A stretch of DNA of 64,000 nt from Candidatus Rokuibacteriota bacterium (GTDB lineage: Bacteria > Methylomirabilota > Methylomirabilia > Rokubacteriales > CSP1-6): the NCBI GenBank assembly GCA_016184365.1, contig JACPCW010000084.1, forward strand, positions 58,027-122,026, given 5' to 3'. Shown here in pieces: positions 45,887 to 56,305 of the stretch (positions are counted from its first letter, which is position 1; each line of letters opens with the position of its first letter). A program made the position numbers and the translations under genes. The notes under the pieces were generated by a model that had not been told where the DNA came from, did no database searches, and saw only the letters and a program-made list of their open reading frames with translations.

Positions 45887-46327
45887 TCAGTCGAGGCCGC
45901 CGAGCCTCCGGACGATCCGGATGATGCGCGCCGCGTAGCCCAGCCACAGGATGCCTGCCGCCGTCATGACGACACGTTCGGCGCCCGTCATGTCCGATCG
46001 CAGGACCCCGAACACCGCGGCGCAGACCATCGCCAGCGGCGCGGTGGCGCAGTAGGCCGCCGCCGCGGGCCGCCCGGTGACACCGAGCATCACGGCCGCC
46101 GCGAGGATGGTCAGCGCGTACACGGCCGCGACAGGCGAGGCGCCGCCGCGCCACGTGTCACCGAAGAGGGCGATCGCCGAGACGGCCATGGCCAGGAGCG
46201 CGAGCAGAAAGGCATACACGAACAGCTCGCTCCGGGCTTGCCGCGCCGTCAGCCGATCGGTACGGACGAGATAGGGTGTCCGCTCCTCGTCCCAGACGTA
46301 TTTCCGGACGAGGCCGGGCCAGTCCAC
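45887..46327 (-). CDS. Small multi-span membrane protein linked to TRAP genes
   Basis: 146 residues, four predicted spans (LFVYAFLLALLAMAVSAIAL, AVYALTILAAAVMLGV, TAPLAMVCAAVFGVL, VVMTAAGILWLGYAA), with a soluble N-terminus (VWDEERTPYLVRTDRLTARQ). GTG start, 15 bp after dctQ on the same strand. Not a known TRAP subunit; the location suggests an accessory role. I do not recognise the family. Confidence 0.65.
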   Translation of the reverse strand: MDWPGLVRKYVWDEERTPYLVRTDRLTARQARSELFVYAFLLALLAMAVSAIALFGDTWRGGASPVAAVYALTILAAAVMLGVTGRPAAAAYCATAPLAMVCAAVFGVLRSDMTGAERVVMTAAGILWLGYAARIIRIVRRLGGLD

Positions 46328-46342
46328 GCTGTCGCCGGCTCG

Positions 46343-46978
46343 CTACACGCCGGGGATGATCTTGCCGCCGCGCTTCTCCGCGTCCTCCGGCCACTCGAGC
46401 GTCATGAGCTTGAAGCGGAGATCCTTCGGGCCCCAGAGGACGATCAACGCCTGGAGCCAGACCGCGACGCCCGACACGAAGGCGACGAGCATGCCGAACA
46501 CCAGCACCGTCTTGATGACCCAGCGATACGACAGGCCGACCGTCGACGCCGACTTCTCCATCACGGCGAACGAGTCCCAGGCGAAGACCGACGCGAAGTA
46601 CCCGACGATCAGGCAGTACGGGATCATGAAGAAGGTCAGCCCGAGGAACTCGATCACCGCCTGGTAGCGGAACGGCAGCTTCTCGCGAACGAGGTCCACG
46701 CGCACGTGGCGGTTCCGAACCATGCCGTACCCGAGCACGAGCGTGAAGAGCGCGGTGTGGAAGTGCCACTCGAACTCCTGGATCACCGTCGACTCGAACG
46801 CCTTCCCGAGGTGCTCGACCAGCCAGTACTGCATGCCGCCGATCTTCCGGAGGAACACGTCCCACATCGTGACGAACACGAGCGGGAGGATGAACACCGA
46901 GCCCCAGCGGCCGACGAACTCCACGAACGCCGTGAGCCGGTTGCTGACTTTCAGAATCGTTTCGACGGGCAGTGCCAT
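46343..46978 (-). CDS. dctQ: TRAP transporter small permease (DctQ, large variant)
   Basis: 211 residues, four spans, larger than usual DctQ. FVTMWDVFLRKIGGMQYWLVE corresponds to the family signature, RNRHVRVDLVREKLPFRYQA to the cytoplasmic loop. Such larger DctQ proteins accompany 500-residue DctM subunits, as here. 16 bp after dctM. Confidence 0.9.
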   Translation of the reverse strand: MALPVETILKVSNRLTAFVEFVGRWGSVFILPLVFVTMWDVFLRKIGGMQYWLVEHLGKAFESTVIQEFEWHFHTALFTLVLGYGMVRNRHVRVDLVREKLPFRYQAVIEFLGLTFFMIPYCLIVGYFASVFAWDSFAVMEKSASTVGLSYRWVIKTVLVFGMLVAFVSGVAVWLQALIVLWGPKDLRFKLMTLEWPEDAEKRGGKIIPGV

Positions 46979-46994
46979 GGTCGCCTTCCCCTCC

Positions 46995-48497
<1,503 letters not shown>

Positions 48498-48591
48498 GCA
48501 GCGGTTCCTCCTGGTCAGACCCTTGGGGACTGTGCGCGAAAGCTAGCGACAGGCGGTGAACCCTGTCAAGCGGTTTCTGGGAGGTAACCAC

Positions 48592-48966
48592 GTGATTCGT
48601 CGGCCCATCGTCGCGCTCGTCGTCGCGCTTGCAGCGGTCGGACTCTTCACGGCCGGCGTCGCGTGGCTGTTCGACACGCCGCGGCCGCGACCCGGCGCGA
48701 CGCGCGGTGAGCGGCTCTACATGACGCTGTGCGCGCCGTGCCACGGCGAGGACGGCCGGGGCTCGTGGCGGGCCACGCTCTTCATGATCCGCCCCGGCGA
48801 CCTCACGGACCGGGCGCGGATGGCGCAGCACACGGACCAGTACCTCGTCGACATCGTCAAGCACGGCGGGTCGCCGATCGGGCGGCCCGGCATGCCGGGC
48901 TTCGAGCACGTCGCGGACGCGGACGTCGCCGAGCTGGTGCGCTACCTCCGCGCGATCTCGCGCTGA
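48592..48966 (+). CDS. Class I cytochrome c, membrane-anchored
   Basis: 124 residues from GTG 48592 (GGGAGGT ribosome site, 7 nt). N-terminal membrane helix (IVALVVALAAVGLFTAGVAW), then one haem motif CAPCH in the segment RLYMTLCAPCHGEDGRG and axial Met likely in RPGMPGFEHVADADV. Short SoxX/cbb3-CcoP-like c-type domain facing the periplasm. Divergent from dctM; partner unknown. Confidence 0.86.
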   Translation: MIRRPIVALVVALAAVGLFTAGVAWLFDTPRPRPGATRGERLYMTLCAPCHGEDGRGSWRATLFMIRPGDLTDRARMAQHTDQYLVDIVKHGGSPIGRPGMPGFEHVADADVAELVRYLRAISR

Positions 48967-48986
48967 GCCCTCAGGTGCCCGGTTCC

Positions 48987-49346
48987 CTACGGCGCCTTCT
49001 CGATCCGGATCAGCACGACGTCGTCGTTGCGCCGGCGAACGGCCAGACGCACGGCGTCGCCCGGAGCGACGGCGGCGGCGTCGATCGCGGACGGTTCGCC
49101 GGCGACGGCCATCAATTCCATCGCGCTCATGCCGAGCCCCGCGACGGCCTCGTGGCGCACCAGGATCATGCCGGCGGACGGTCGCGCGACGAGGACGCCG
49201 CGGACTTCATAGGCCGGCGGACGGACGACGCTGCCCCAGAGTCCGACGGCGAACGCGGCGAGGAGAGCGACGAAGAGAAGCGTGAGACCGAGACGGCCGA
49301 CGCCGCGAGGGCGCCGGCCGTCTTCGTGAGGCGCGGTCGTCGTTAC
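48987..49346 (-). CDS. Membrane-anchored CusF-like copper-binding domain, start codon apparently lost
   Basis: The C-terminal 60 residues (GMILVRHEAVAGLGMSAMELM, then PGDAVRLAVRRR and VLIRIEKAP) match a CusF-type periplasmic copper domain with His and Met ligands. In frame upstream lie a membrane helix (LTLLFVALLAAFAVGLWGSVV) and a short cytoplasmic start. No ATG, GTG or TTG opens this frame; at the expected junction with the upstream gene stands GTAA where the local habit is GTGA, so the codon at 49346 is GTA. An internal ATG at 49169 would make only the bare domain without export signal. Confidence 0.55.
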   Translation of the reverse strand, partial: VTTTAPHEDGRRPRGVGRLGLTLLFVALLAAFAVGLWGSVVRPPAYEVRGVLVARPSAGMILVRHEAVAGLGMSAMELMAVAGEPSAIDAAAVAPGDAVRLAVRRRNDDVVLIRIEKAP

Positions 49347-49777
49347 TGGCGGTCGCCCGGATGCACGATCGGCACGCGGTCACCCGACGGTTGCAAATCT
49401 TCGCCGTGGACGATCCACTTCCCGCCGCATCCTTCGCCGATGACACCCGAGGCCGCCCGGTAGGCCGTGCCGAGCGTCAGCACCAGCACGATCGCGCTGA
49501 CGACACCGCCGGTCACGCAGGTGATCGCCCGGCCCGGGATCAGGAACGCGGTCATCACGCCCGCGGTGACGTCGTAGAAGGCGTCGTCGAAAACGACGTC
49601 GTCACCGCGGCTCACCGGCGGAACGCTCGGACTGTCCGATCCCTTCATCGTCTCCTTGAAGACGTCCGGCTGCGACGGTGGCTGTGCCGGCTGCTGCGCG
49701 GACACCAGCGGCGCCAGCGGGCCGGCGAGCAGCGACATGGCGAGCGACACGGCGACGATGCGGGTACCGAGACTCAT
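49343..49777 (-). CDS. Exported small membrane protein of unknown function
   Basis: 144 residues. Signal peptide (IVAVSLAMSLLAGPLAPLVSA), a polar Pro/Gln/Asp linker, then a hydrophobic double span (ITCVTGGVVSAIVLVLTLGT and flanking) and a short tail with EGCGGKWIVHGEDLQP. Good GGAGGAG ribosome site before ATG 49777. Its stop touches the CusF-like gene, suggesting a joint envelope or metal role. Family not recognised. Confidence 0.65.
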   Translation of the reverse strand: MSLGTRIVAVSLAMSLLAGPLAPLVSAQQPAQPPSQPDVFKETMKGSDSPSVPPVSRGDDVVFDDAFYDVTAGVMTAFLIPGRAITCVTGGVVSAIVLVLTLGTAYRAASGVIGEGCGGKWIVHGEDLQPSGDRVPIVHPGDRQ

Positions 49778-49905
49778 CGTGATCTCCTCCCACGAAAGAC
49801 GGCCCGTACCGGGGCCGTTCAGGCGTACGGCACATTGTCCGCCGAACCCCCCGGGTCGGCGAACTGATTTCTTCGGCCGGCCGTGGGGTTACGCCACCCC
49901 TGGGC

Positions 49906-49911
49906 TATAAT
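49906..49911 (+). promoter_or_regulatory. Perfect TATAAT -10 box upstream of the FAH gene
   Basis: TATAAT with no recognisable -35 box at 17 bp. The predicted leader of about 105 nt contains a two-hairpin element, so the element would be transcribed in the 5' leader of the FAH gene. Confidence 0.55.
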
Positions 49912-49923
49912 CCGTCACCCGAC

Positions 49924-49993
49924 TCGAGGTGTGCCACGGTTTCGCCGGGGCGCGCCGAGCGTTGGGGGTCTGGGGGCCATGTCGGGGCCCCCA
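49924..49993 (-). repeat. Two-hairpin element, copy 8
   Basis: Minus orientation: GGGGGCCCCGACATGG with complement, AGACCCCCAACGCTCGG, then GCGCGCCCCGGC/GCCGTGG imperfect hairpin 2. Lies in the leader of the FAH gene, 28 nt before its ATG. Confidence 0.85.
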
Positions 49994-50021
49994 GCTAAAA
50001 CAATCCCCGAAGGAGAACCGC

Positions 50022-50924
50022 ATGAAGCTCGTTCGTTTCTCCACGAACGGTCAATCGCCTCGCCTGGGCGTGCTCCAGGACGATCGGGTCGCCGATCTCA
50101 CCGCCAGCGTCGCCGCCACCCTCGCCAGGCGCGGCGTCGTCCGCAGCCGGGAGATCGCCGCGACGCTCGTGCCGGCGAGCACCCGCGAGTTCCTCGAAGG
50201 CGGCGCGGCGAGCGCCGACGCCGTCGCCGGCATCACGGAATGGGTGACGGTCCCGCGCTCGGGGATCCGGCTGCACGCGCCGATCACCGACCCGGGCAAG
50301 TTCATCTGCATCGGGCTCAACTACCGCGATCACGCCGAGGAGACGGGCAACCCGATCCCGAAGGCGCCCCCGATCTTTCCGAAGTGGGCGAACGCGATCA
50401 TCGATCCGGGCGAGCCGATTCTGCGACCGCGCGGCTCGACGCAGCTCGACTGGGAAGTCGAGCTCGGCGTGGTGATCGGACGCACGGCGCGGCACGTCAC
50501 GCGCGACTCTGCGCTCGACCACGTCTTCGGCTACACGATCGTCAACGACGCGAGCGCGCGCGACTTCCAGTTCCTCACGAGCCAGTGGGGCGCCGGCAAG
50601 ATCTTCGATACCGCGGCGCCGGTCGGGCCCTGGCTCGCGGACCGCGCCGAGGTGCCCGATCCGCACGCGCTCGATCTCAAGACGTGGGTCAACGGCAAGC
50701 TGATGCAGAACGGCAGCACGAAGAACTTCATCTACGACGTGCGCTATCTCGTCAGCTATCTCTCCGGCCTGATGACGCTGTCCCCCGGCGACCTGATCGC
50801 GACCGGCACCCCGGCCGGCGTCGGCCTCGGCATGAAGCCCCAGGTGTTCATGAATCCGGGTGACGTCTGCCGCATGGAGATCACCGGGCTCGGGACGCTG
50901 GAAAACCCCGTCAAGGAAGACTGA
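50022..50924 (+). CDS. Fumarylacetoacetate hydrolase-family protein
   Basis: 300 residues, FAH superfamily (ureidoglycolate lyase, acylpyruvase and oxo-acid decarboxylase types). Metal site seen as CIGLNYRDHAEETGN, DWEVELGVVIG (two Glu) and NDASARDFQF, with LATGTPAGVG-like IATGTPAGVGLGM near the end. AAGGAGAA ribosome site. Upstream in-frame readings cross the repeat and are rejected. Substrate unclear. Confidence 0.92.
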   Translation: MKLVRFSTNGQSPRLGVLQDDRVADLTASVAATLARRGVVRSREIAATLVPASTREFLEGGAASADAVAGITEWVTVPRSGIRLHAPITDPGKFICIGLNYRDHAEETGNPIPKAPPIFPKWANAIIDPGEPILRPRGSTQLDWEVELGVVIGRTARHVTRDSALDHVFGYTIVNDASARDFQFLTSQWGAGKIFDTAAPVGPWLADRAEVPDPHALDLKTWVNGKLMQNGSTKNFIYDVRYLVSYLSGLMTLSPGDLIATGTPAGVGLGMKPQVFMNPGDVCRMEITGLGTLENPVKED

Positions 50925-50928
50925 GCGG

Positions 50929-50934
50929 TACACT
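50929..50934 (+). promoter_or_regulatory. -10-like TACACT at leaderless distance from apgM
   Basis: TACACT ends 6 nt before the apgM ATG, in a 16-bp gap with no ribosome site. Alternatively apgM is read only from the FAH transcript. Confidence 0.4.
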
Positions 50935-50940
50935 GACCTC

Positions 50941-52140
50941 ATGCTCGACCTGATCGCCCCGCTCGTCGTCGAGAACACGACCAAGATCGTGCTGCTCTCG
51001 CTCGACGGGCTGGGCGGTCTGCCGCGACCGGAGACGGGACGGTCGGAGCTCGAGACGGCGCGGCTCCCGAACCTGAACGCCCTCGCGACGAGCGCCGCCT
51101 GCGGTCTGCTGCGGCACGTCGCGCCCGGCATCACGCCGGGCAGCGGACCGGGACACCTCGGGCTCTTCGGCTACGATCCCGTGCGGTTTCAGGTCGGGCG
51201 CGGCGTCCTCGAAGCGCTCGGCATCGAGTTCGCGCTGCGCGCCGGCGACGTCGCGGCGCGCGGAAACTTCTGCACCGTCGATCGCGACGGCAAGATCACC
51301 GACCGGCGCGCCGGACGACTGCCGACCGACGTGTGCGTGCGGCTGACCGATCGCCTGCGCGGGATCAGCCTGCCGGGCGTCGAGCTGCAGGTCGAGCCCG
51401 TGAAGGAGCACCGCTTCGTGCTCGTGCTGCGGGGTCCGGGCCTCTCCGGCCGGCTCAGCGAGACGGATCCGCAGGCGCTCGGCAAGCCGCCGCTGCCGGT
51501 GAAGGCGCTGGAGGCGGGCGCCGCGCACACCGCCGGGCTGGTGAATCGCTTCGTCGACGAGGCGCGCCGCCTGCTCGCCGACGAGCCCGCCGGCAACATG
51601 GTCCTGCTCCGCGGCTTCGATCGGCTGCCGGACCTGCCGCGGTTTCCCGACGTCTACCGGCTGCGCGCCGCCGCGATCGCCGCGTACCCGATGTACCGCG
51701 GCCTCGCGAAGCTCGTCGGCATGGACGTGCTCAAGACCGGGGCGGCGTTCGCCGACGAGATCGCCACCCTGCGCGAGCACCGCGACGCGTACGACTTCTT
51801 CTTCGTCCATTACAAGGACACGGACAAGGCCGGCGAGGACGGCGACTTCGACGGGAAAGTGGCGGCGCTCGAGCGCTTCGATGCCGCGCTGCCCGACATC
51901 CTGTCCCTCGCGCCCGACGTGCTCGTCATCACCGGTGACCACGCGACGCCGTCGATCCTCGCCGCGCACGGCTGGCAGCCGGTGCCGGTGCTGGTCCGCA
52001 GCGCGTACTGCGGCGCCGATCCCGTCACCGCGTTCACGGAGCGCGCGTGCGCGTCCGGGACGCTCGGGCTCATGCCGGCTCATCACCTCATGCCCATCGT
52101 CATGGCGAACGCGCTCCGCCTGACGAAGTTCGGAGCCTGA
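50941..52140 (+). CDS. apgM: 2,3-bisphosphoglycerate-independent phosphoglycerate mutase, archaeal type
   Basis: About 399 residues, alkaline-phosphatase fold. Metal-site motifs: LLSLDGLGGLPRP, the Ser nucleophile in ITPGSGPGHLGLFGYDP, FVHYKDTDKAGEDGDFDGK and VLVITGDHATPS. Converts 3- to 2-phosphoglycerate in glycolysis. The archaeal-type enzyme, rather than GpmI or GpmA, is found in several deep-branching bacteria. Confidence 0.94.
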   Translation: MLDLIAPLVVENTTKIVLLSLDGLGGLPRPETGRSELETARLPNLNALATSAACGLLRHVAPGITPGSGPGHLGLFGYDPVRFQVGRGVLEALGIEFALRAGDVAARGNFCTVDRDGKITDRRAGRLPTDVCVRLTDRLRGISLPGVELQVEPVKEHRFVLVLRGPGLSGRLSETDPQALGKPPLPVKALEAGAAHTAGLVNRFVDEARRLLADEPAGNMVLLRGFDRLPDLPRFPDVYRLRAAAIAAYPMYRGLAKLVGMDVLKTGAAFADEIATLREHRDAYDFFFVHYKDTDKAGEDGDFDGKVAALERFDAALPDILSLAPDVLVITGDHATPSILAAHGWQPVPVLVRSAYCGADPVTAFTERACASGTLGLMPAHHLMPIVMANALRLTKFGA

Positions 52141-52173
52141 CGACCCGACGCGGCGCCGTCGGCTCGGTCACGC

Positions 52174-54411
52174 ATGCGTATCCTGCTGCGGCTCCTCGGT
52201 GGTATCTGGATCGCGCTGCTCGTGGTCACGGTGGCGTTCACGTGGCTCGAGGTCCGCGAAGAGCGCGCGCGGCTCGTCACCGACCTCCAGCGCCGCGGCT
52301 CGCTGGCGGCGGACGCGGTCCGCGAAGCCAGTGAGCGGCTCGTGGGCCGCCGCGTCCGTACCGGCTACGACCGCGTGCTGACCCGGTTCGCGCGCGCGGA
52401 CCGCATGATCGCGATCTACGACGAGCTCGGCGGCCTCATCGCGACATCGGCCGAGGTCAAGGCATGGCTCGGCGTCATCTCGCCATCGGTGACGCAGGCC
52501 ATTCGCGACACCGAGCCGGTGCGCGGCTTCCACCTCGTCGGCGGCAAGTCGACGTGGGTGCACGTGGTCCCGCTCGTGTGGGACGACCAGACCGTCGGCG
52601 CGGCCGGCATCATCCTCGACGCCGAGCACCTCGTGACGCACGAGTGGGCGCTCTGGCAGCGCACCGCCGTGCGTGCCGGTGTGCTGATCCTCCTGTTCAC
52701 GGGCATCACGTGGCTCGTCGTCCGCTCGACGGTGACGCACCCGATGGCCCGGATGGCGGAGTGGACGAAGCAGCTCAAGGCCGGCCACAGCGTGCCGCCG
52801 CCGCGGAGCGCGGATGCAAGCCTCTTCGGCCCGCTCGCGCAGGAGGTGACCGGGCTGGCGCGCACGCTGTCACGCGCCCGGATCGCCGCCGCGTACGAAG
52901 CGCAGCTCCGGCTGCGCGGCGAAAGCGTGTGGACGGAGGAGCGCCTGAAGCAGTTCGTCAAGATGCGGTTCGGCGATCAGCCGATCTTCGTCATGTCGAA
53001 CCGCGAGCCCGTGTCCCACGTGCACGAAGGCGGCGCCATCCGGGCCCTCAAGCCGGCGAGCGGACTCGTCACGGCGCTCGAGCCGATCATGGCCGCGTGC
53101 GGCGGCGTCTGGGTCGCGCACGGCAGCGGCAACGCGGACGCCGAAGTCGGCGCGCGCGTCGGTCTGCCGCAGGATGAACCGACCTACGCGCTGCGACGCG
53201 TCTGGCTCACGGCCGAAGAAGAGGCCGGGTACTACTACGGGTTCGCGAACGAAGGGCTCTGGCCGCTGTGCCACATCGTCCACGAGCGGCCGCAGTTCCG
53301 GACGGACGACTGGGAGTACTACCGCGCCGTGAATGCGAAGTTCACCGAGGCGCTGCTCGAGGAGATGGTGGGCGTCGACGCGCCCGTCGTCCTCGTGCAG
53401 GACTACCACTTCGCGCTGCTGCCGCGCCTGGTGAAGGCGCAGCGCCCGGACGCGCGGATCGCCCTCTTCTGGCACATCCCGTGGCCGAACTTCGAGGCCT
53501 TCCGCATCTGCCCGTGGCAGCACGAGGTGCTGCTCGGGATGCTCGGCGCCGACCTGATCGGCTTCCACACGCAGTTCCACTGCAACAACTTCCTCGAGAC
53601 CGTCGAGCGCACGATCGAGGGGCGCGTCGACTGGGATCGCTTCGCCGTCGAGCGCGGCGGGCATACGACGCACGTCCAGCCCTTCCCGATCAGCGTGGCG
53701 CCGGAGCTCGAGCGCGAAGACGCGCCGGACCGCGGCGAGCTCCTCGCCGGCCTCGGGCCGGAAGTCGACTGGTTCGGCATCGGCGTCGAGCGCATCGATT
53801 ACACGAAAGGGCTGCCCGAACGCTTCCGCGCGATCGGTCGCTTTTTCGAGCGGTGGCCGGAGTACCGGCGGCGCGTGACGTTCGTTCAGCTCGCCTCGCC
53901 GAGCCGGAGCCGCATCCCGCGCTACCAGCAGCTGCAGAGCGAGATCCGGCGCACCGTCGACGAGATCAACCTGCGCCTCGGCGAGCGCGGCTGGCAGCCG
54001 ATCGCGTATCGCGAGCGGCATCACGAGCCCAACGAGATCCGTCACTGGTTCCGGGGCGCGCTCTTCTGCATGGTGACGTCCCTCCACGACGGCATGAACC
54101 TCGTCGCCAAGGAGTTCGTCACGTCCCGCGACGACGACGATGGCGTCCTCGTGCTCTCCCGGTTCGCCGGCGCCGCGAACGAGCTGCGAGACGCCATCCT
54201 CGTGAATCCGTACGACATCGACGACATGGCGGAAGCGATCCACCGCGCGATCACGATGGCCGACGACGAACGCCGGTCTCGGATGCAGCGCATGCGGTCG
54301 CACGTCGAGGAGAACAACGTCTATCGCTGGGCGGCGCTCCTGCTCGGCCAGCTGGCAAGCCTTACAAATGTAAAAGGTGCGCCGCCGGAATCCCGCCTTC
54401 GAAGTGCCTGA
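52174..54411 (+). CDS. Trehalose-6-phosphate synthase fused to a membrane sensor-HAMP module
   Basis: 745 residues. TM1 about 5-24, a periplasmic domain of about 140 residues, TM2 about 166-188 ([14 protein letters not shown]), a HAMP linker about 189-240 ([17 protein letters not shown]), a short helix, then a full GT20 domain from about 268. GT20 signs: [68 protein letters not shown] (donor Arg and Lys) and [17 protein letters not shown]. OtsA joins UDP- or GDP-glucose to glucose-6-phosphate. The layout suggests synthesis controlled by an external signal. No otsB nearby. Confidence 0.88.
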   Translation: MRILLRLLGGIWIALLVVTVAFTWLEVREERARLVTDLQRRGSLAADAVREASERLVGRRVRTGYDRVLTRFARADRMIAIYDELGGLIATSAEVKAWLGVISPSVTQAIRDTEPVRGFHLVGGKSTWVHVVPLVWDDQTVGAAGIILDAEHLVTHEWALWQRTAVRAGVLILLFTGITWLVVRSTVTHPMARMAEWTKQLKAGHSVPPPRSADASLFGPLAQEVTGLARTLSRARIAAAYEAQLRLRGESVWTEERLKQFVKMRFGDQPIFVMSNREPVSHVHEGGAIRALKPASGLVTALEPIMAACGGVWVAHGSGNADAEVGARVGLPQDEPTYALRRVWLTAEEEAGYYYGFANEGLWPLCHIVHERPQFRTDDWEYYRAVNAKFTEALLEEMVGVDAPVVLVQDYHFALLPRLVKAQRPDARIALFWHIPWPNFEAFRICPWQHEVLLGMLGADLIGFHTQFHCNNFLETVERTIEGRVDWDRFAVERGGHTTHVQPFPISVAPELEREDAPDRGELLAGLGPEVDWFGIGVERIDYTKGLPERFRAIGRFFERWPEYRRRVTFVQLASPSRSRIPRYQQLQSEIRRTVDEINLRLGERGWQPIAYRERHHEPNEIRHWFRGALFCMVTSLHDGMNLVAKEFVTSRDDDDGVLVLSRFAGAANELRDAILVNPYDIDDMAEAIHRAITMADDERRSRMQRMRSHVEENNVYRWAALLLGQLASLTNVKGAPPESRLRSA

Positions 54412-54484
54412 TTTTCCGCGCCGCCCCCCTGGCATCCGGCTTGCCTCCGTTGTCCGCATCCGGGCTGAGCCCGGGGAGGGATCA

Positions 54485-54730
54485 ATGGACAGCGCGAACG
54501 TCGAAGAACAGGGCACCATCGACATCGACAAGATGCGGGCGGGCACGTGTGGCCGCTGCCACATGCTGGTCGCGCGCTATGCGCCACAGGTCATCGCGAG
54601 CAACGGGATCTACCATCGCGAGTGTTACGAAGCGTGGTACTTCGGGCGCTACGGGCGGCGACCGGCGCTCAGCGCCGGCACGAACGGCGATCGCCACCGC
54701 TTCACCGTCCGCGAACCGAAAGCGGCGTGA
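54485..54730 (+). CDS. Small LIM-like zinc-binding protein
   Basis: 81 residues, GGGAGGG ribosome site before ATG 54485. CGRCHMLVAR followed 20 residues later by YHRECYEAWYF gives a Cys-x2-Cys...His-x2-Cys pattern, like half of a LIM or PHD zinc finger. The rest is short, basic and probably flexible. Unknown function; lies between the OtsA fusion and a lyase. Confidence 0.65.
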   Translation: MDSANVEEQGTIDIDKMRAGTCGRCHMLVARYAPQVIASNGIYHRECYEAWYFGRYGRRPALSAGTNGDRHRFTVREPKAA

Positions 54731-54740
54731 CGCGCGCCGC

Positions 54741-56210
54741 GTGCGCCCGGGCGCGACGCGCGTCGAGCGGGACAGCCTTGGCGCGAAGGCCGTTCCCGCC
54801 GACGCGCTCTGGGGGCTGTTCACCGAGCGTGCCCGGCACACGTTTCAGCTCAGCGGTCGACGGCCGCACCCCGCGCTCGTCCAGGCGTACGCGCGGATAA
54901 AGCAGGGCTCGGCGCGGGCCAACGCCGCGCTCGGTCTCCTGCCGGCGCGATCCGCCGCCGCGATCGTCTGGGCGGCCGGCCGTGTCATCGCCGGCGACGT
55001 CGCCGACGCCTTCGTCCTCGATCCGTTCCAGGCGGGGGCCGGCACCCCGCTCCACATGAACGTCAACGAGGTCGTCGCGAACCTCGCCAACGAGCGGCTC
55101 GGCGGCCGCCGCGGGCGCTACGAGCCGATCCACCCGAACGATCACGTCAATCTCGGCCAGTCGTCGAACGACGTGACCCCCACCGCGATTCGTTTGATGG
55201 CGCTCGATCTCGAGCGTCCGCTCGCGGCCGAGCTCGTCGCGCTGGAGCGCGCGTTCCGGCGGCACGCCGCGCGCGAGGCGCGCACGGTGAAGCCGGGACG
55301 CACGCATTTTCAGGATGCCGTCCCGATCACGTGGGGCCAGGTATTCACCGGGTACGCGGAAAGCCTCGTCGCCGCCCGGCGCGCGCTCGCCGCCGCCGTC
55401 GACGAGCTGCGCGTCATCGGGCTCGGCGGCACCGCCGTCGGCACGGGGCTCACGGCACATCCACGGTTCAAGACGCGCGTGGCGCGTGAGCTGTCGCGGC
55501 TCACCGGTCGGCGGCTCGTGCCGGCGCCGAGCTCGGTGACCACGGCGTGGAGTCTCCGGGCGCTGCTGGCGTGCTCGGCCGCGCTTCGCGGCGTTGCCGT
55601 CGACCTGGCGAAGATCTGTTTCGACCTCCGCATCCTGTCGTCGGGGCCGCACACCGGGTTCGCCGAGATCACGCTGCCCGAAGTCGAGCCCGGGTCGTCG
55701 ATCATGCCGGGCAAGATCAATCCATCGGTTCCCGAAGCCGTTCACATGGTCGCGTTCCAGGTCGCCGCGCACGATCACGCCATCGCGCTCGCCGCCGCGG
55801 CCGGCGAGCTCGAGCTGAACGTCATGACGCCGCTCGTCGCCGTGAATCTCGGCGACGCGTTCGATCTGCTCACGCGCGGTCTCGCGCTGCTCCGAACCAA
55901 GTGCGTGGACGGCCTGTGCGTCGATCGCGGGCGCGCGCGCCAGCTCGTCGACGGCAGCATGATCGAGGCGACCGCGCTCGCGCCGTATCTCGGCTACGAG
56001 GTCGTCGCGCAGCTCGTGAAGGACGCGCTCAGGACGAAGCGCCCGCTCCGCGACGTGATTGCCGCGCACGGCCTCGCCGACGCCGTCACCCTCGAGCGCG
56101 TGCTCCGCCCCGCCGCCCTCACCGGTCCCGCCGTGCTCGACGTCGCGCTCAGGCGCCGGCTCCAGTCCACGCCGGCGTTCGTCCGCTTCCGCGAATCGGC
56201 GCGGACCTGA
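54741..56210 (+). CDS. Aspartase/fumarase superfamily lyase, likely aspartate ammonia-lyase
   Basis: 489 residues from GTG 54741. Superfamily motifs: NLGQSSNDVTPTAIR, KPGRTHFQDAVPITWGQ, GTAVGTGLTAHPRF and the signature GSSIMPGKINPSVPEAV. The NPxVPE ending of the signature favours aspartase over class II fumarase. The N-terminus (RVERDSLGAKAVPADALWG) is typical. Catalyses aspartate to fumarate plus ammonia if the assignment holds. Confidence 0.85.
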   Translation: MRPGATRVERDSLGAKAVPADALWGLFTERARHTFQLSGRRPHPALVQAYARIKQGSARANAALGLLPARSAAAIVWAAGRVIAGDVADAFVLDPFQAGAGTPLHMNVNEVVANLANERLGGRRGRYEPIHPNDHVNLGQSSNDVTPTAIRLMALDLERPLAAELVALERAFRRHAAREARTVKPGRTHFQDAVPITWGQVFTGYAESLVAARRALAAAVDELRVIGLGGTAVGTGLTAHPRFKTRVARELSRLTGRRLVPAPSSVTTAWSLRALLACSAALRGVAVDLAKICFDLRILSSGPHTGFAEITLPEVEPGSSIMPGKINPSVPEAVHMVAFQVAAHDHAIALAAAAGELELNVMTPLVAVNLGDAFDLLTRGLALLRTKCVDGLCVDRGRARQLVDGSMIEATALAPYLGYEVVAQLVKDALRTKRPLRDVIAAHGLADAVTLERVLRPAALTGPAVLDVALRRRLQSTPAFVRFRESART

Positions 56211-56305
56211 CGCGGCCGCACCCGCGCAGGACGTGACGCGATCTCGCTGGCGCGCGTCCGCATCCGTCGGGCACACTGGGCAACGGCGCGGTCGGCGCAC
56301 GAGAC

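Noticed and set aside
53268..54740. Long upstream extension of the aspartase-family lyase
   Set aside because: It is a shadow of the OtsA fusion and the zinc protein; the lyase N-terminus begins right after GTG 54741.
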